A stretch of 64,000 nucleotides of DNA from a bacterium 1XD21-13 (GTDB lineage: Bacteria > Bacillota > Clostridia > Lachnospirales > Lachnospiraceae), in assembly GCA_009917555.1 (NCBI GenBank), contig QZDX01000003.1, forward strand, positions 124,001 to 188,000, given 5' to 3'. Below, in pieces: positions 45,632 to 54,132 of the stretch. The notes beneath the pieces are model-generated. The model did not search any database and was not told the DNA's origin. It saw only the letters and a list, made by a program, of their open reading frames with translations. Position 1 is the first letter of the stretch; each line of letters starts with the position of its first letter. The position numbers and the translations under genes are program-made.

Positions 45632-46885
45632 TCACAATTCTATCTGCCCTGGAAATGCTTCCCGGCGCATGATCCCCCACATTTTATCAATGTAGGCCAG
45701 GGTATAGAAGCTTTCATAGTAGTGGTAATAAAAGGCCCCCTTTAGGGTCATGCGGTAAATACCGTTTTTTTCTGTCACAAGGCCCAGAAGCTTTGCGGCG
45801 GCAAGCTCCAGACCGTACATCCTTTTTAAAGGCACGTTAAAGAATCGCTCAAAGTCTGCCTCGTTGATTTTGGTACTGTAGGCGGTCCAGAACAGATAAT
45901 ACACCATTCTCTGACGCAGGGAAAAGCGTAGGGTCAGGGAGGTGGGAGGCTGTCTGTGGTCAATCCGGCGGCAGTATGCCTCCACGGAAAAGGTGTTGAT
46001 TTTAAATTGTTCCTTTAAGAGGGTAGCCGCGGAGCATCCGAAGCCGAGAAAATTATCCCTTGTCATGGAGGAATATTTGGCCCCCTTCTGGCTGGAAAAG
46101 GTCCAGATGGAGGTGCGCATAAAGCCCTGCTTCAGACAGTACTTGGTAACCTCATTGAGCAGCCGGCGCTTTTCCTTCTTTTTCATGGCCGGAAGGGGAC
46201 TTGCCGTAAAGGTGAAATCAATGAATGGATAGATGGCAATGTGGTTGGCGCCGTGTCCAAAGGCAGTGTCGATATCCGTTTTCAGATCGGTAAAGGTCTG
46301 CCCTGGCAGGGCGAAGATAAAGTCCATGGAGACTGTTTCAAAGGGGACTGCTTTCAGGGCGTGAGACATGGAGGAGAGATCGATGCTCCTGCGCCCCAGG
46401 AGGGCCTGGTATTTTTCCAGAAAGGACTGTATTCCGATGCTGATCCTGGTTACCCCGGCATTTTTCAGCTGCTGTAACAGAGAAATAGTCACATCCTCCG
46501 GGTGCAGCTCTATGCCAATCCCTTCCTTAATGATAAAATACTGCTCAAGCGCTTCTATGATTTCTGACAGACATTCTGCCGCGAGAGCCGGAGTCCCGCC
46601 GCCAAAATACAGACTGGTGACGGTTTTTTTATGGTGGGACTGGCCTCCCACAAGATGGATTTCCTTTAACAGGGCGTCAAGATAGCGATCACACAGCTCC
46701 CTGGAATACAGGACCTTGCAATAAGGACAGAAACTGCAGATACTTCTGCAAAATGGAATGTGGACATACAACCCAAGCTGTTCACATTCCTCAAAGGGAA
46801 GCTGCTCATCAAATTCGCCGGTAAATAGGAAGGGCTTCCGGGAGCGTGTCAGCCACATCCTTGTTAAATTCGTAATTGCGCTCAT
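45632..46885 (-). CDS. Radical SAM protein, HemW/coproporphyrinogen-oxidase-like
   Basis: 417-aa cytoplasmic enzyme. The [4Fe-4S]/SAM motif is C-x3-C-x2-C in VHIPFCRSICSFCPYC (near residue 48), with the adjacent Tyr-x-His of the HemN/HemW group. LYFGGGTPAL, IGIELHPEDV, RISIGIQSF and FIFALPGQT follow as in HemW-like proteins, and a C-terminal winged-helix-like domain ends near GIYRMTLKGAFYYHYYESFY. True HemW is a heme chaperone, and this sequence diverges from it, so the substrate is open. It lies 40 bp downstream of a second radical SAM gene, probably in one operon. It starts at ATG 46885. Confidence 0.82.
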   Translation of the reverse strand: MSAITNLTRMWLTRSRKPFLFTGEFDEQLPFEECEQLGLYVHIPFCRSICSFCPYCKVLYSRELCDRYLDALLKEIHLVGGQSHHKKTVTSLYFGGGTPALAAECLSEIIEALEQYFIIKEGIGIELHPEDVTISLLQQLKNAGVTRISIGIQSFLEKYQALLGRRSIDLSSMSHALKAVPFETVSMDFIFALPGQTFTDLKTDIDTAFGHGANHIAIYPFIDFTFTASPLPAMKKKEKRRLLNEVTKYCLKQGFMRTSIWTFSSQKGAKYSSMTRDNFLGFGCSAATLLKEQFKINTFSVEAYCRRIDHRQPPTSLTLRFSLRQRMVYYLFWTAYSTKINEADFERFFNVPLKRMYGLELAAAKLLGLVTEKNGIYRMTLKGAFYYHYYESFYTLAYIDKMWGIMRREAFPGQIEL

Positions 46886-46925
46886 AACGCCTCCTGATAT
46901 TATTGATTTCAGTCCCGCAGACCTC

Positions 46926-47828
46926 TTATATGTATTTCAGGTAAGTCCGCAGCATTTCCCAGATAATCCTTACATTTCCGCGGAATAGAAGAGTATACTC
47001 CGCCACAAAGAAATACCCGCACTGACTGCACAGCCCCGGAACCTCAATACAGCGGCCGCAGATACTCAGCTTCCCGTCCTCCATAACCACACATTGATGG
47101 CAGGGTGTGGGAAAGGTGTTGTTGATCAGGTAGGGAAAGGCGCTCTTCAGATTAAAAACGGGCGCGCCCTCCCGCATCATCCGCGTAATCACAGCACAGC
47201 AGTCCGCTTTTTCCTTTCGGCTAAGGGCCAGGTCCTTGGTATCGGGATAGGGTGTATGAAAGTTAAAGGAAACAGCCCGGACATTGGGCAGCTTCATAGC
47301 CGTGAGACATACATCCCGGATGGTATCCCGATTGATCCGATTGACTGCCATGTAGAAGCAAATATTGTCACAGGAGGCATTTTGGACATTGGTTAGAATG
47401 GTATCGTAGGTATTGCCCCGAATCTGATTGTGCTTCTCCCGATTTCCGTCCAGGCTCAAAAGAATCAGATCCGCCTCCGGCAAATCAATGGGAAAGGTGC
47501 CGTTGGTGACCACATTCACAATCAAAAATCCCATCTCCTTAGCCTCGATCACCAGATCGCGCAGGTTTTTCCCCTGATCCTGCCACAAAAAGGTTTCACC
47601 GCCGCAGAAGAATAAAATGCGCACACCCATCTCATACAGAAGCTTCATTTCCTTTTGGATCTGCAGGTAGGGATGAATCGTGGCAGTAATATTATTTACG
47701 GAGCAGTGCTTACATTTTAAGTTGCATTTGTCCGTCAGTATCACGGTTCCCAGAATCGGGTCCTTTTTCCGAAGCAGGACCGTTTTGATTCCAAACCGGG
47801 CAAAATAGAGAAAGGATGACAGCTTCAT
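46926..47828 (-). CDS. Radical SAM protein with C-terminal cysteine cluster
   Basis: 300-aa enzyme. C-x3-C-x2-C is present in LTDKCNLKCKHCSVN (near residue 35), followed by FFCGGETFLW (the GGE motif), VVTNGTFP and LLSLDGNREKHNQIRG. The C-terminus holds five cysteines, CHQCVV...CGRC...CSQCGYF, resembling a shortened SPASM or auxiliary cluster region. Related proteins modify peptides or membrane lipids (for example heme d1/PqqE/hopanoid-type families); no precursor peptide is seen nearby. It is first gene of a two-gene operon with the HemW-like protein and is divergent from pyrH. Confidence 0.8.
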   Translation of the reverse strand: MKLSSFLYFARFGIKTVLLRKKDPILGTVILTDKCNLKCKHCSVNNITATIHPYLQIQKEMKLLYEMGVRILFFCGGETFLWQDQGKNLRDLVIEAKEMGFLIVNVVTNGTFPIDLPEADLILLSLDGNREKHNQIRGNTYDTILTNVQNASCDNICFYMAVNRINRDTIRDVCLTAMKLPNVRAVSFNFHTPYPDTKDLALSRKEKADCCAVITRMMREGAPVFNLKSAFPYLINNTFPTPCHQCVVMEDGKLSICGRCIEVPGLCSQCGYFFVAEYTLLFRGNVRIIWEMLRTYLKYI

Positions 47829-47952
47829 GGTTTTTGTACCTCATTACTCTAGTGGGAGAGCACACGCTCAATCGTATTTATCCATTATAACCTATTTTCG
47901 CAAAAAGGGATACCAGGAAAATGCTTACCAGTAAAAATGTTTGTTTCTTTCA

Positions 47953-47980
47953 TTGAAATTTTCCGAATATATGTTATACT
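47953..47980 (+). promoter_or_regulatory. pyrH promoter
   Basis: TTGAAA (47953-47958) and TATACT (47975-47980) are 16 bp apart. A hairpin (TTTTTATAACAA with TTTGTTAAGAAAAA, about 47992-48021) follows in the leader before AGGAG. Confidence 0.55.
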
Positions 47981-48040
47981 GTTAAAAGATATTTTTATAA
48001 CAAGGGTTTGTTAAGAAAAAGGTCAGGAGATCCCAATTTT

Positions 48041-48736
48041 ATGAAACGAGTATTGTTAAAACTGAGCGGAGAAGCCCTGGCAGGGGAGAAGCACACGGGC
48101 TTTGACGAGGCCACCGTCATTGGAGTGGCAAAGCAGGTAAAGGTTCTGGTGGATGACGGCGTCCAGGTGGGAATCGTCATCGGAGGCGGCAATTTCTGGA
48201 GAGGCCGCACCAGTGAGAATATTGACCGGACCAAGGCGGATCAGATCGGAATGCTGGCTACGGTGATGAACTGCATCTATGTGTCTGAGATTTTCCGCTC
48301 CGTGGGTATGGAGACGGAGGTGTTCACTCCCTTTGAGTGTGCGGGCTTTGCCAAGCTGTTCACCAAGGACAGAGCCTTAAAGCGGCTGAATCGTGGCTGT
48401 GTCACCTTCTTTGCGGGAGGAACGGGTCATCCCTATTTTTCCACAGATACCACCACAACCCTTATGGCCATTGAGATTGAAGCGGATGTGATTCTCTTAG
48501 CCAAGGCAGTGGACGGCGTCTACGACAGCGATCCCAAGCTGAATCCGAAGGCGGTGAAGTATGATGAGATCTCCATTTCCGATGTGGTGGATAAGCGTCT
48601 GGCAGTGATGGACCTGACCGCCTCCATTATGTGTATGGAGAATCATATGCCCATGATGGTATTTGGATTGAATGAGAAGGATAGTATTATCAATACGGTA
48701 AAGGGGAAGTTTACCGGAACAAAAATTACAGTATAA
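48041..48736 (+). CDS. pyrH: UMP kinase
   Basis: 231-aa cytoplasmic enzyme phosphorylating UMP to UDP, hexameric and allosteric in bacteria. The amino-acid-kinase fold is visible in RVLLKLSGEALAG, GIVIGGGNFWRG (phosphate-binding glycines), RTSENIDRTKADQIGMLATVMN (UMP site), TGHPYFSTDTTTTLMA and LLAKAVDGVYDSDPK. ATG 48041 is the conserved start; an upstream in-frame TTG at 48008 would add a basic tail and lies in the leader hairpin. The frr gene follows 17 bp later, the standard order. Confidence 0.97.
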   Translation: MKRVLLKLSGEALAGEKHTGFDEATVIGVAKQVKVLVDDGVQVGIVIGGGNFWRGRTSENIDRTKADQIGMLATVMNCIYVSEIFRSVGMETEVFTPFECAGFAKLFTKDRALKRLNRGCVTFFAGGTGHPYFSTDTTTTLMAIEIEADVILLAKAVDGVYDSDPKLNPKAVKYDEISISDVVDKRLAVMDLTASIMCMENHMPMMVFGLNEKDSIINTVKGKFTGTKITV

Positions 48737-48753
48737 AGCGGAGGGTATTTACC

Positions 48754-49308
48754 ATGGATGAGAGATTAAAAGTGTATGAAGAAAAGATGACAAAGTCCTA
48801 CGATTCCATGCAGAGGGAGTTTATCAGCATCCGGGCAGGCCGGGCCAATCCCCATGTGTTGGATAAGATTCGCGTGGACTACTACGGAACGCCCACTCCT
48901 CTACAGCAGGTGGGAAATATTTCTGTGCCGGAGCCTCGGATGCTGCAGATTCAGCCATGGGAGAAGAGCCTGTTAAAAGCCATTGAGAAGGCCATTCTCA
49001 CCTCCGATATCGGCATCAATCCCACCAATGACGGCTCCATCATCCGTCTGGTGTTCCCGGAGCTTACGGAGGAGCGCAGAAAAGAGCTGGTGAAGGATGT
49101 AAAGAAAAAGGGCGAGGCCGCAAAGGTAGCTGTCCGCAATATCCGCCGGGATGCCAATGAAACCTTGAAAAAGAAAAACAAGGCAGGGGAGATTTCCGAG
49201 GACGATCAGAAGGATCTGGAGACCAAGGTTCAGAAAATGACAGACAAATACATTGCCGATATCGACAAGGCAGTGGACGAAAAGTCCAAGGAGATTCTGA
49301 CCGTATAG
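48754..49308 (+). CDS. frr: Ribosome recycling factor
   Basis: 184-aa protein that, with EF-G, splits the post-termination ribosome. The three-helix bundle and central beta domain are intact: FISIRAGRANPHVLDKIRVDYYGTPTPLQQVGNISVPEPRMLQIQPW, then SDIGINPTNDGSIIRLVFPELTEERRKELVK and VRNIRRDANETLKK. It sits between pyrH and a terminator at 49330, so uppS and below form a separate transcript or are reached only by read-through. Confidence 0.98.
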   Translation: MDERLKVYEEKMTKSYDSMQREFISIRAGRANPHVLDKIRVDYYGTPTPLQQVGNISVPEPRMLQIQPWEKSLLKAIEKAILTSDIGINPTNDGSIIRLVFPELTEERRKELVKDVKKKGEAAKVAVRNIRRDANETLKKKNKAGEISEDDQKDLETKVQKMTDKYIADIDKAVDEKSKEILTV

Positions 49309-49329
49309 AGTATATGAGTAAAAATGAAT

Positions 49330-49380
49330 GGGGGAGCTGTGGCAAAATAGGCTATACGGATTTTGTCACAGCCCCCTTTT
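49330..49380 (+). terminator. frr terminator
   Basis: GGGGG-A-GCTGTG-G-CAAAA pairs with TTTTG-T-CACAGC-CCCC around a short loop, followed by TTTTA. A strong hairpin of about 16 bp. Confidence 0.88.
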
Positions 49381-49397
49381 ATGCACGATGGCAATGA

Positions 49398-49525
49398 GCA
49401 GTGCGAAAACAGGTAGGGGCAAAATCACCTGCCGGCAGGGGATTTTGACCATAACTGTTTTCATAGGGCGAAGCCCGTGAATGAGGGAAACTCTGTTTCC
49501 CGAGTGGCACTGCGGAGTAGAGGAG
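49398..49525 (+). promoter_or_regulatory. Multi-helix structured leader of uppS
   Basis: GCAGTGC (49398-49404) pairs with GCACTGC (49507-49513) and encloses three arms. Arm 1 is GAAAACAG/CTGTTTTC (49405-49412 with 49455-49462), capped by AAAATC-A-CCTGCC/GGCAGG-G-GATTTT (49421-49446). Arm 2 is GGGC-GAA-GCCC (49466-49476). Arm 3 is GGGAAAC-TCT-GTTTCCC (49485-49501). It ends GGAGTAGAGGAG, the uppS ribosome site, echoing the GGAACTGGAATAGGAG tail elsewhere. No known riboswitch class was recognised. Confidence 0.7.
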
Positions 49526-49532
49526 AAAAACC

Positions 49533-50243
49533 ATGAAGATACCACAACACGTGGCAATTATTTTAGACGGCAACGGCCGCTGGGCCAAATCCAAGGGAAT
49601 GCCCCGAAACTACGGCCATGCCCAGGGAAGCAAGAATGTGGAAACCATCTGCCGGGAAGCCTGGAACATGGGCATCAAATACCTGACGGTATACGCCTTT
49701 TCCACAGAAAACTGGAAGCGCCCCCAGGAAGAGGTAGATGCTCTCATGAAGCTTCTGCGAAATTACATGAAGACCTGTCTGAAAACAGCAGAAAAGAATC
49801 ACATGCGTGTCCGGGTGATCGGCGACAAGACAGGGCTGGCAGAGGATATCAGAGAACGGATTGCCGAGCTTGAGGAGGCTTCCAAGAACAATGACGGCCT
49901 GAATTTCCAGATTGCCATTAACTACGGAAGCCGGGACGAAATGATCCGGGCCATGAAGAAAATGGCGGCGGACCAGGAGAAAGGGAAGCTCACACCGGAG
50001 GATATTTCCGAGGAGATTTTCACATCCTATCTGGATACGGCGGATATTCCGGACCCGGATCTGCTGATCCGCACCAGCGGAGAGCAGCGGCTGTCGAATT
50101 TTCTTTTATGGCAGCTTGCCTACACAGAGTTTTACTTTGCGGATGTCCACTGGCCGGATTTCACCAAGGAAGAGCTTGTCAAGGCCATTGAAGCCTATAA
50201 CGGGCGTGACAGGCGCTATGGCGGAGTGAAGGAGGAAGCGTAG
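49533..50243 (+). CDS. uppS: Undecaprenyl diphosphate synthase (isoprenyl transferase)
   Basis: 236-aa cytoplasmic/peripheral enzyme that makes the C55 lipid carrier for peptidoglycan. Motifs are IILDGNGRWAKSKGMPRNYGHAQGSK (catalytic Asp in the first block), LTVYAFSTENWKRP, and the C-terminal DLLIRTSGEQRLSNFLLWQLAYTEFYFADVHWPDF. ATG 49533 is 7 nt after AGGAG in the structured leader. The cdsA start follows directly after the uppS stop, indicating coupled translation. Confidence 0.97.
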   Translation: MKIPQHVAIILDGNGRWAKSKGMPRNYGHAQGSKNVETICREAWNMGIKYLTVYAFSTENWKRPQEEVDALMKLLRNYMKTCLKTAEKNHMRVRVIGDKTGLAEDIRERIAELEEASKNNDGLNFQIAINYGSRDEMIRAMKKMAADQEKGKLTPEDISEEIFTSYLDTADIPDPDLLIRTSGEQRLSNFLLWQLAYTEFYFADVHWPDFTKEELVKAIEAYNGRDRRYGGVKEEA

Positions 50244-51068
50244 TTGAAGGCGTTTTTTATCAGGCTTGCCAGTGGGATTGTACTCCTGGCGATCATAATT
50301 TTGGCCGGAGTCCTGGGCGGATGGTTTTTGTTCGGACTGACCCTCCTGATCTCGCTAATCGGATACTGGGAATTTGTCCGGGTGTTTGGACTGCACAGGA
50401 ATATTTTGGGGATTTTAGGAGTGATTACTTCCGTACTCTATGTGTTTCTGGTGGGAATGGGCGGAGAGGGAAATGGAGGAATTCTGATTCCTCTGGTATG
50501 CCTGCCGATTCTGCTGTTTGTGTATCTGCTTCTGCTTATGGGAGTTTATGTGTTTACCTTTCCCAAATACCGGATTGAGGATGTGATGGCTGCTTTCTTC
50601 GGAGTGCTCTATGTTCCGGCTATGCTGTCCTTTTTGTATCTGGTACGGATGACAGATATTTTTGATCACAGAATATCACTGTACTGGCTGATTTTTATCT
50701 GCTCCTGGGGCTGTGATACATGTGCCTATGCAGTTGGGATGTTGATTGGAAAGCATAAGCTGGCTCCTGTTTTAAGCCCGAAGAAATCTATTGAGGGGGC
50801 TGTAGGAGGAACTGTGGGTGCCGCTTTGCTGGGACTTTTGTACGGAAGCTTTTTTATGAAGGAGCAGGCAGGCGTTCTGGCCCTGATTTGTGCTGTGGGA
50901 GCGGTACTGTCCCAGATTGGGGATCTGACGGCCTCTGCAATTAAACGGAATCACGACATTAAGGATTACGGACATCTGATTCCCGGTCACGGAGGGATTC
51001 TGGACCGGTTTGACAGTGTGATTTTTACGGCGCCGGTGATTTTTCTGCTGGCCGTGATGAGTTTATAG
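50244..51068 (+). CDS. cdsA: Phosphatidate cytidylyltransferase
   Basis: 274-aa membrane enzyme making CDP-diacylglycerol from phosphatidate and CTP, with about eight helices. The family signature lies near the C-terminus: SPKKSIEGAVGGTVGAALLG and IGDLTASAIKRNHDIKDYGHLIPGHGGILDRFDSVIFTAP, with its conserved Asp and Lys residues. The start is TTG 50244, directly after the uppS stop codon, with GGAGG inside the uppS end (GTGAAGGAGGAAGCG). It is part of the uppS-cdsA-dxr-rseP block. Confidence 0.95.
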   Translation: MKAFFIRLASGIVLLAIIILAGVLGGWFLFGLTLLISLIGYWEFVRVFGLHRNILGILGVITSVLYVFLVGMGGEGNGGILIPLVCLPILLFVYLLLLMGVYVFTFPKYRIEDVMAAFFGVLYVPAMLSFLYLVRMTDIFDHRISLYWLIFICSWGCDTCAYAVGMLIGKHKLAPVLSPKKSIEGAVGGTVGAALLGLLYGSFFMKEQAGVLALICAVGAVLSQIGDLTASAIKRNHDIKDYGHLIPGHGGILDRFDSVIFTAPVIFLLAVMSL

Positions 51069-51076
51069 AGATTATA

Positions 51077-51167
51077 CCTTTATGTCCAGAAAAAATGGAC
51101 AGATAGAGGAAACACCCTGCGGGTATACCTTTATGCCCTGAAAAAATGGGCATATTTAAGGAAAGGA
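51077..51167 (+). repeat. Two 51-nt hairpin units (family 2), copy 2, before dxr
   Basis: Unit 1 (51077) has CCTTTA-TGTCC...GGACA, and unit 2 (51128, exactly 51 nt later) has CCTTTA-TGCCC...GGGCA-TATTTAAGG. The linker AAACACCC-TGC-GGGTATA matches copy 1 at 24924 except in the loop. Inner stems differ from copy 1 (GCACA...TGTGC) yet pair. The second unit ends in AAGGAAAGGA, the dxr ribosome site. Confidence 0.8.
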
Positions 51168-51176
51168 ATGAAGAAC

Positions 51177-52319
51177 ATGAAGAAAATTGCCATATTAGGT
51201 TCCACCGGTTCTATCGGAACCCAGACCTTAGAGGTGGCCCGGGAAAATGGCGACCTGGAGATTGTGTCCCTGGCGGCAGGCTCCAATGTGAAAAGATTAG
51301 AGGAACAGATACGAGAATTTCATCCCAAGCTTGTCGCTGTCTGGACCGAGGAGAGCGCTTCGGATCTCAGGGAACGGGTTCGGGACCTGGATGTGAGGGT
51401 GGCTTCCGGCATGGAGGGTCTGGTAGAGGTGTGCACATATCCCCAGGCGGAGATTGTGGTGACGGCCATTGTGGGAATGATTGGAATTATCCCCACCATC
51501 GAGGCTATGAAGGCAGGAAAGGACATTGCCCTGGCAAATAAGGAAACTTTGGTCACTGCCGGGCATATGATTATACCATTGGCGAAGGAAAAGGGCGTGC
51601 GTCTGCTTCCGGTGGACAGCGAGCACAGCGCTATTTTCCAGTGCCTCCAGGGGGAGGACCGGGGACAGCTTAAGAAAATTCTTCTTACGGCCTCCGGCGG
51701 TCCCTTCCGCGGGAAGAAGCGTAAGGAGCTTCGTAATATTCAGGTAGAGGATGCCCTGAAGCATCCCAACTGGGCTATGGGGCGGAAGATTACCATTGAC
51801 TCCTCTACCCTGGTGAATAAGGGCCTGGAAATGATGGAGGCCAAATGGCTCTTTGGCGTGGAGCCAAAGGATATTCAGATCGTAGTTCAGCCCAAGAGCA
51901 TTATCCATTCCATGGTGGAATTTGTGGACGGAGCGGTGATAGCCCAGCTTGGAACGCCGGATATGAAGCTGCCCATCCAGTATGCCCTGTATTACCCTGA
52001 GCGCCGGTATCTGCCGGGAGAGCGGCTGGACTTTTGGAAGCTGACGGAGATTACCTTCGAGAAGCCGGATATGGACACCTTTTTGGGGCTTAAGATGGCC
52101 TTTGACGCGGCGGCGGCGGGCGGCTCTATGCCTACGGTGTACAATGCGGCCAATGAACGGGCAGTGAGCAAGTTCCTTGACAGGAAGATTGCTTATCCGG
52201 AGATTCCGGAGATTATTGAGGCCAGTATGGAGGCTCACAGGGTCATTGCCAGCCCTTCTGTGGAACAGATTCTTGAGACGGAACAGGTAGTTTACGAATT
52301 TATTGAAAGCAGGTGGTAG
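51177..52319 (+). CDS. dxr: 1-deoxy-D-xylulose-5-phosphate reductoisomerase
   Basis: 380-aa NADPH-dependent enzyme, second step of the MEP isoprenoid pathway. Motifs are KIAILGSTGSIGTQTL (NADPH fold), ALANKETLVTAGHMI, LLPVDSEHSAIFQCLQ (metal and substrate Asp/Glu), LTASGGPFRG, HPNWAMGRKITIDSSTLVNKGLEMMEAKWLF and QPKSIIHSMVEF. ATG 51177 is chosen on spacing to AAGGA; ATG 51168 nearly touches the site. It feeds the UppS product line two genes upstream. The end is 1 bp before the rseP start, suggesting coupling. Confidence 0.97.
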   Translation: MKKIAILGSTGSIGTQTLEVARENGDLEIVSLAAGSNVKRLEEQIREFHPKLVAVWTEESASDLRERVRDLDVRVASGMEGLVEVCTYPQAEIVVTAIVGMIGIIPTIEAMKAGKDIALANKETLVTAGHMIIPLAKEKGVRLLPVDSEHSAIFQCLQGEDRGQLKKILLTASGGPFRGKKRKELRNIQVEDALKHPNWAMGRKITIDSSTLVNKGLEMMEAKWLFGVEPKDIQIVVQPKSIIHSMVEFVDGAVIAQLGTPDMKLPIQYALYYPERRYLPGERLDFWKLTEITFEKPDMDTFLGLKMAFDAAAAGGSMPTVYNAANERAVSKFLDRKIAYPEIPEIIEASMEAHRVIASPSVEQILETEQVVYEFIESRW

Positions 52320-52320
52320 G

Positions 52321-53373
52321 TTGAAAATCTTACTGGCACTTATTATATTTAGTTTGATTATTGTGATTCATGAGCTGGGACATTTTCTTTTGGCTAAGAG
52401 GGGAGGTATCCGGGTAAATGAGTTTTCTCTTGGTATGGGGCCTCGAATCTTAAGTAAACAGATTGGGGAGACCCGCTATTCTTTGAAGCTTCTGCCCTTT
52501 GGGGGGTCTTGTATGATGGAAGGGGAGGACGGATATAGTCAGGAGACAGATGCGCCGGGTATTATGCCGGATTCCTTTGCGGCCAAGTCTGTGTGGACAC
52601 GGATCTCCGTGGTGGCTGCCGGGCCGGTTTTCAACTTTATTCTGGCTTTTCTTTTGTCTCTGATTGTAATTGGAAGTATTGGCTATGACGCGCCGGTGGT
52701 GGTGGCTCTCACGGAAGGATTTCCCGCAGAGGAGGCTGGAATGCTTCCGGGGGATCGGATTGTAAAAATGAATGGTACCCGGATTCATGTTTACCGGGAG
52801 GTAAATATGTATGTGCAGATGAACCAGGGAAAGACGGTGGAGTTGACCTATGAGCGAGACGGTCAGCGGCATACGGTGACGCTTGTACCGAAGCAGGCGG
52901 AGAGCGGGATGTATTACCTGGGACTTCGGGGGTCCGGGGTTCGAACCAAGGGGAATATTATACAGACCATTGGGTACAGCGCTTATGAGGTGAAGTATTG
53001 GATCTCTACCACCATTAAGAGCCTTGGGATGCTCTTTGGAGGCCGCGTGGGTGCGGATGATATTTCCGGCCCTGTGGGGATTGTGAATGCCATTGGGGAT
53101 ACCTATGAGAGCAGCCGGGCGGACGGAGCCTTTTATGTGTGGCTGAATATGCTGTATATCTCGATTCTTTTGACGGCCAATCTTGGAGTGATGAACCTTC
53201 TGCCCCTGCCGGCCTTAGATGGAGGACGGCTAGTGTTCTTGATTCTGGAGGCGATCCGGGGGAAGGGGATCGACCCGGAGAAGGAGGGCATGGTGCATTT
53301 TGTGGGCCTGATGGTGTTGATGGCCCTTATGGTTTTTGTGATGTTTAATGATTTTCGGAATATTTTGATGTAG
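52321..53373 (+). CDS. rseP: Site-2 intramembrane zinc protease RseP/RasP
   Basis: 350-aa membrane metalloprotease that cuts anti-sigma factors and signal-peptide remnants. The zinc site HELGH is in the first helix (LIIFSLIIVIHELGHFLLAKR), and the second motif LLPLPALDGGRLVF lies near the C-terminus. A PDZ domain lies between (EGFPAEEAGMLPGDRIVKMNGTRIHVYREVNMYV). The start is TTG 52321, following AGGTGGTAGG; an in-frame TTG at 52303 lies inside dxr and is less likely. It ends the block at the strong terminator at 53383. Confidence 0.95.
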   Translation: MKILLALIIFSLIIVIHELGHFLLAKRGGIRVNEFSLGMGPRILSKQIGETRYSLKLLPFGGSCMMEGEDGYSQETDAPGIMPDSFAAKSVWTRISVVAAGPVFNFILAFLLSLIVIGSIGYDAPVVVALTEGFPAEEAGMLPGDRIVKMNGTRIHVYREVNMYVQMNQGKTVELTYERDGQRHTVTLVPKQAESGMYYLGLRGSGVRTKGNIIQTIGYSAYEVKYWISTTIKSLGMLFGGRVGADDISGPVGIVNAIGDTYESSRADGAFYVWLNMLYISILLTANLGVMNLLPLPALDGGRLVFLILEAIRGKGIDPEKEGMVHFVGLMVLMALMVFVMFNDFRNILM

Positions 53374-53382
53374 GATGGACAA

Positions 53383-53424
53383 AAGAGCCGGAAAATAAGC
53401 TAGGAGACTTATTTTCCGGCTCTT
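53383..53424. terminator. Bidirectional terminator between rseP and the MerR gene
   Basis: A perfect 17-bp stem (53383-53399 with 53408-53424) with an 8-nt loop separates the two convergent genes. The T-rich arms are internal, as in many bidirectional terminators. Confidence 0.85.
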
Positions 53425-53451
53425 GCGGTTTCCTTTGCGGGGAGGATACAT

Positions 53452-53916
53452 TCAGGTGTTTTCCGAGGATGTCTGGGTTAGCTTTTGATGGATGCTTCGA
53501 AAACCTTCGGGGATGTCTGAGAGATCCATGCTTTCATGAACGGCGCAGGTTCCGGCTTCTAATGCGGTTTCGTAGTACCATTCTTTGTAGGCCAGGATTT
53601 CCAGGGTTTCCTGGAGCTGGGCGATTTGGGAGAGGACCTGCTCTTTCTGGCGGTGGAACATAGAGAGGCGCTCAGGAATGGTGGAGTCGCCCTTGGCGCA
53701 CCATTCCATGAAGCGCTTGATATCCTTGATGGACATGCCGGCTTTTTTCAGGCACTCAATGACGGAGAGGGATTCAAAGTCCTTATCACTGAACATGCGG
53801 ATGCCGCTGCTGGAGCGCTCCACGAAGGGGAGAAGCCCCTCCTTGTCATAGTAGCGCAGGGTGGAGGGCGGGATATTTAGCTTTTTTGCGATTTCTCCTA
53901 TGGTATAGAACATCAT
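53452..53916 (-). CDS. MerR-family regulator
   Basis: 154-aa regulator with the winged helix MFYTIGEIAKKLNIPPSTLRYYDKEGLLPFVER, the loop SSGIRMFSDKDFESLSVIECLKKAGMSIKDIKRFMEWC and a coiled coil (about 85-115). The C-terminal tail is short and lacks a known ligand domain, as in the YhdM/AdhR-like group that reacts to aldehydes or electrophiles; Cys81 in FMEWCAKGD and Cys131 in EAGTCAVHE are candidate sensors. It is divergent from the aldo/keto reductase at 54133, whose promoter has the 19-bp MerR spacer, so that gene is the likely target. Confidence 0.88.
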   Translation of the reverse strand: MMFYTIGEIAKKLNIPPSTLRYYDKEGLLPFVERSSSGIRMFSDKDFESLSVIECLKKAGMSIKDIKRFMEWCAKGDSTIPERLSMFHRQKEQVLSQIAQLQETLEILAYKEWYYETALEAGTCAVHESMDLSDIPEGFRSIHQKLTQTSSENT

Positions 53917-54015
53917 GTACCTCGTCTTTTCTCAATATATTTATGCTGATTTTCCTTATAATGCGGTCAGGAGCCTCTGTGATTTTTGATAGGGGCAATT
54001 TTTGCAATCTTTTGC

Positions 54016-54046
54016 TTGACTTTAAGTTTGCTTTAAGTTGTAGAAT
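54016..54046 (+). promoter_or_regulatory. MerR-type promoter for the aldo/keto reductase
   Basis: TTGACT (54016-54021) and TAGAAT (54041-54046) have a 19-bp spacer. CTTTAAG occurs twice, 11 bp apart, within it. This is the second over-long-spacer promoter next to a MerR gene in the window. Confidence 0.75.
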
Positions 54047-54132
54047 ATACTTAAGGTTTTATGGCTGACCTGATTATAGCAGATGCTATGGCAGTCAGTC
54101 AATCAAGGAAAGCAGAAAGGAGCTTGGGAGAT

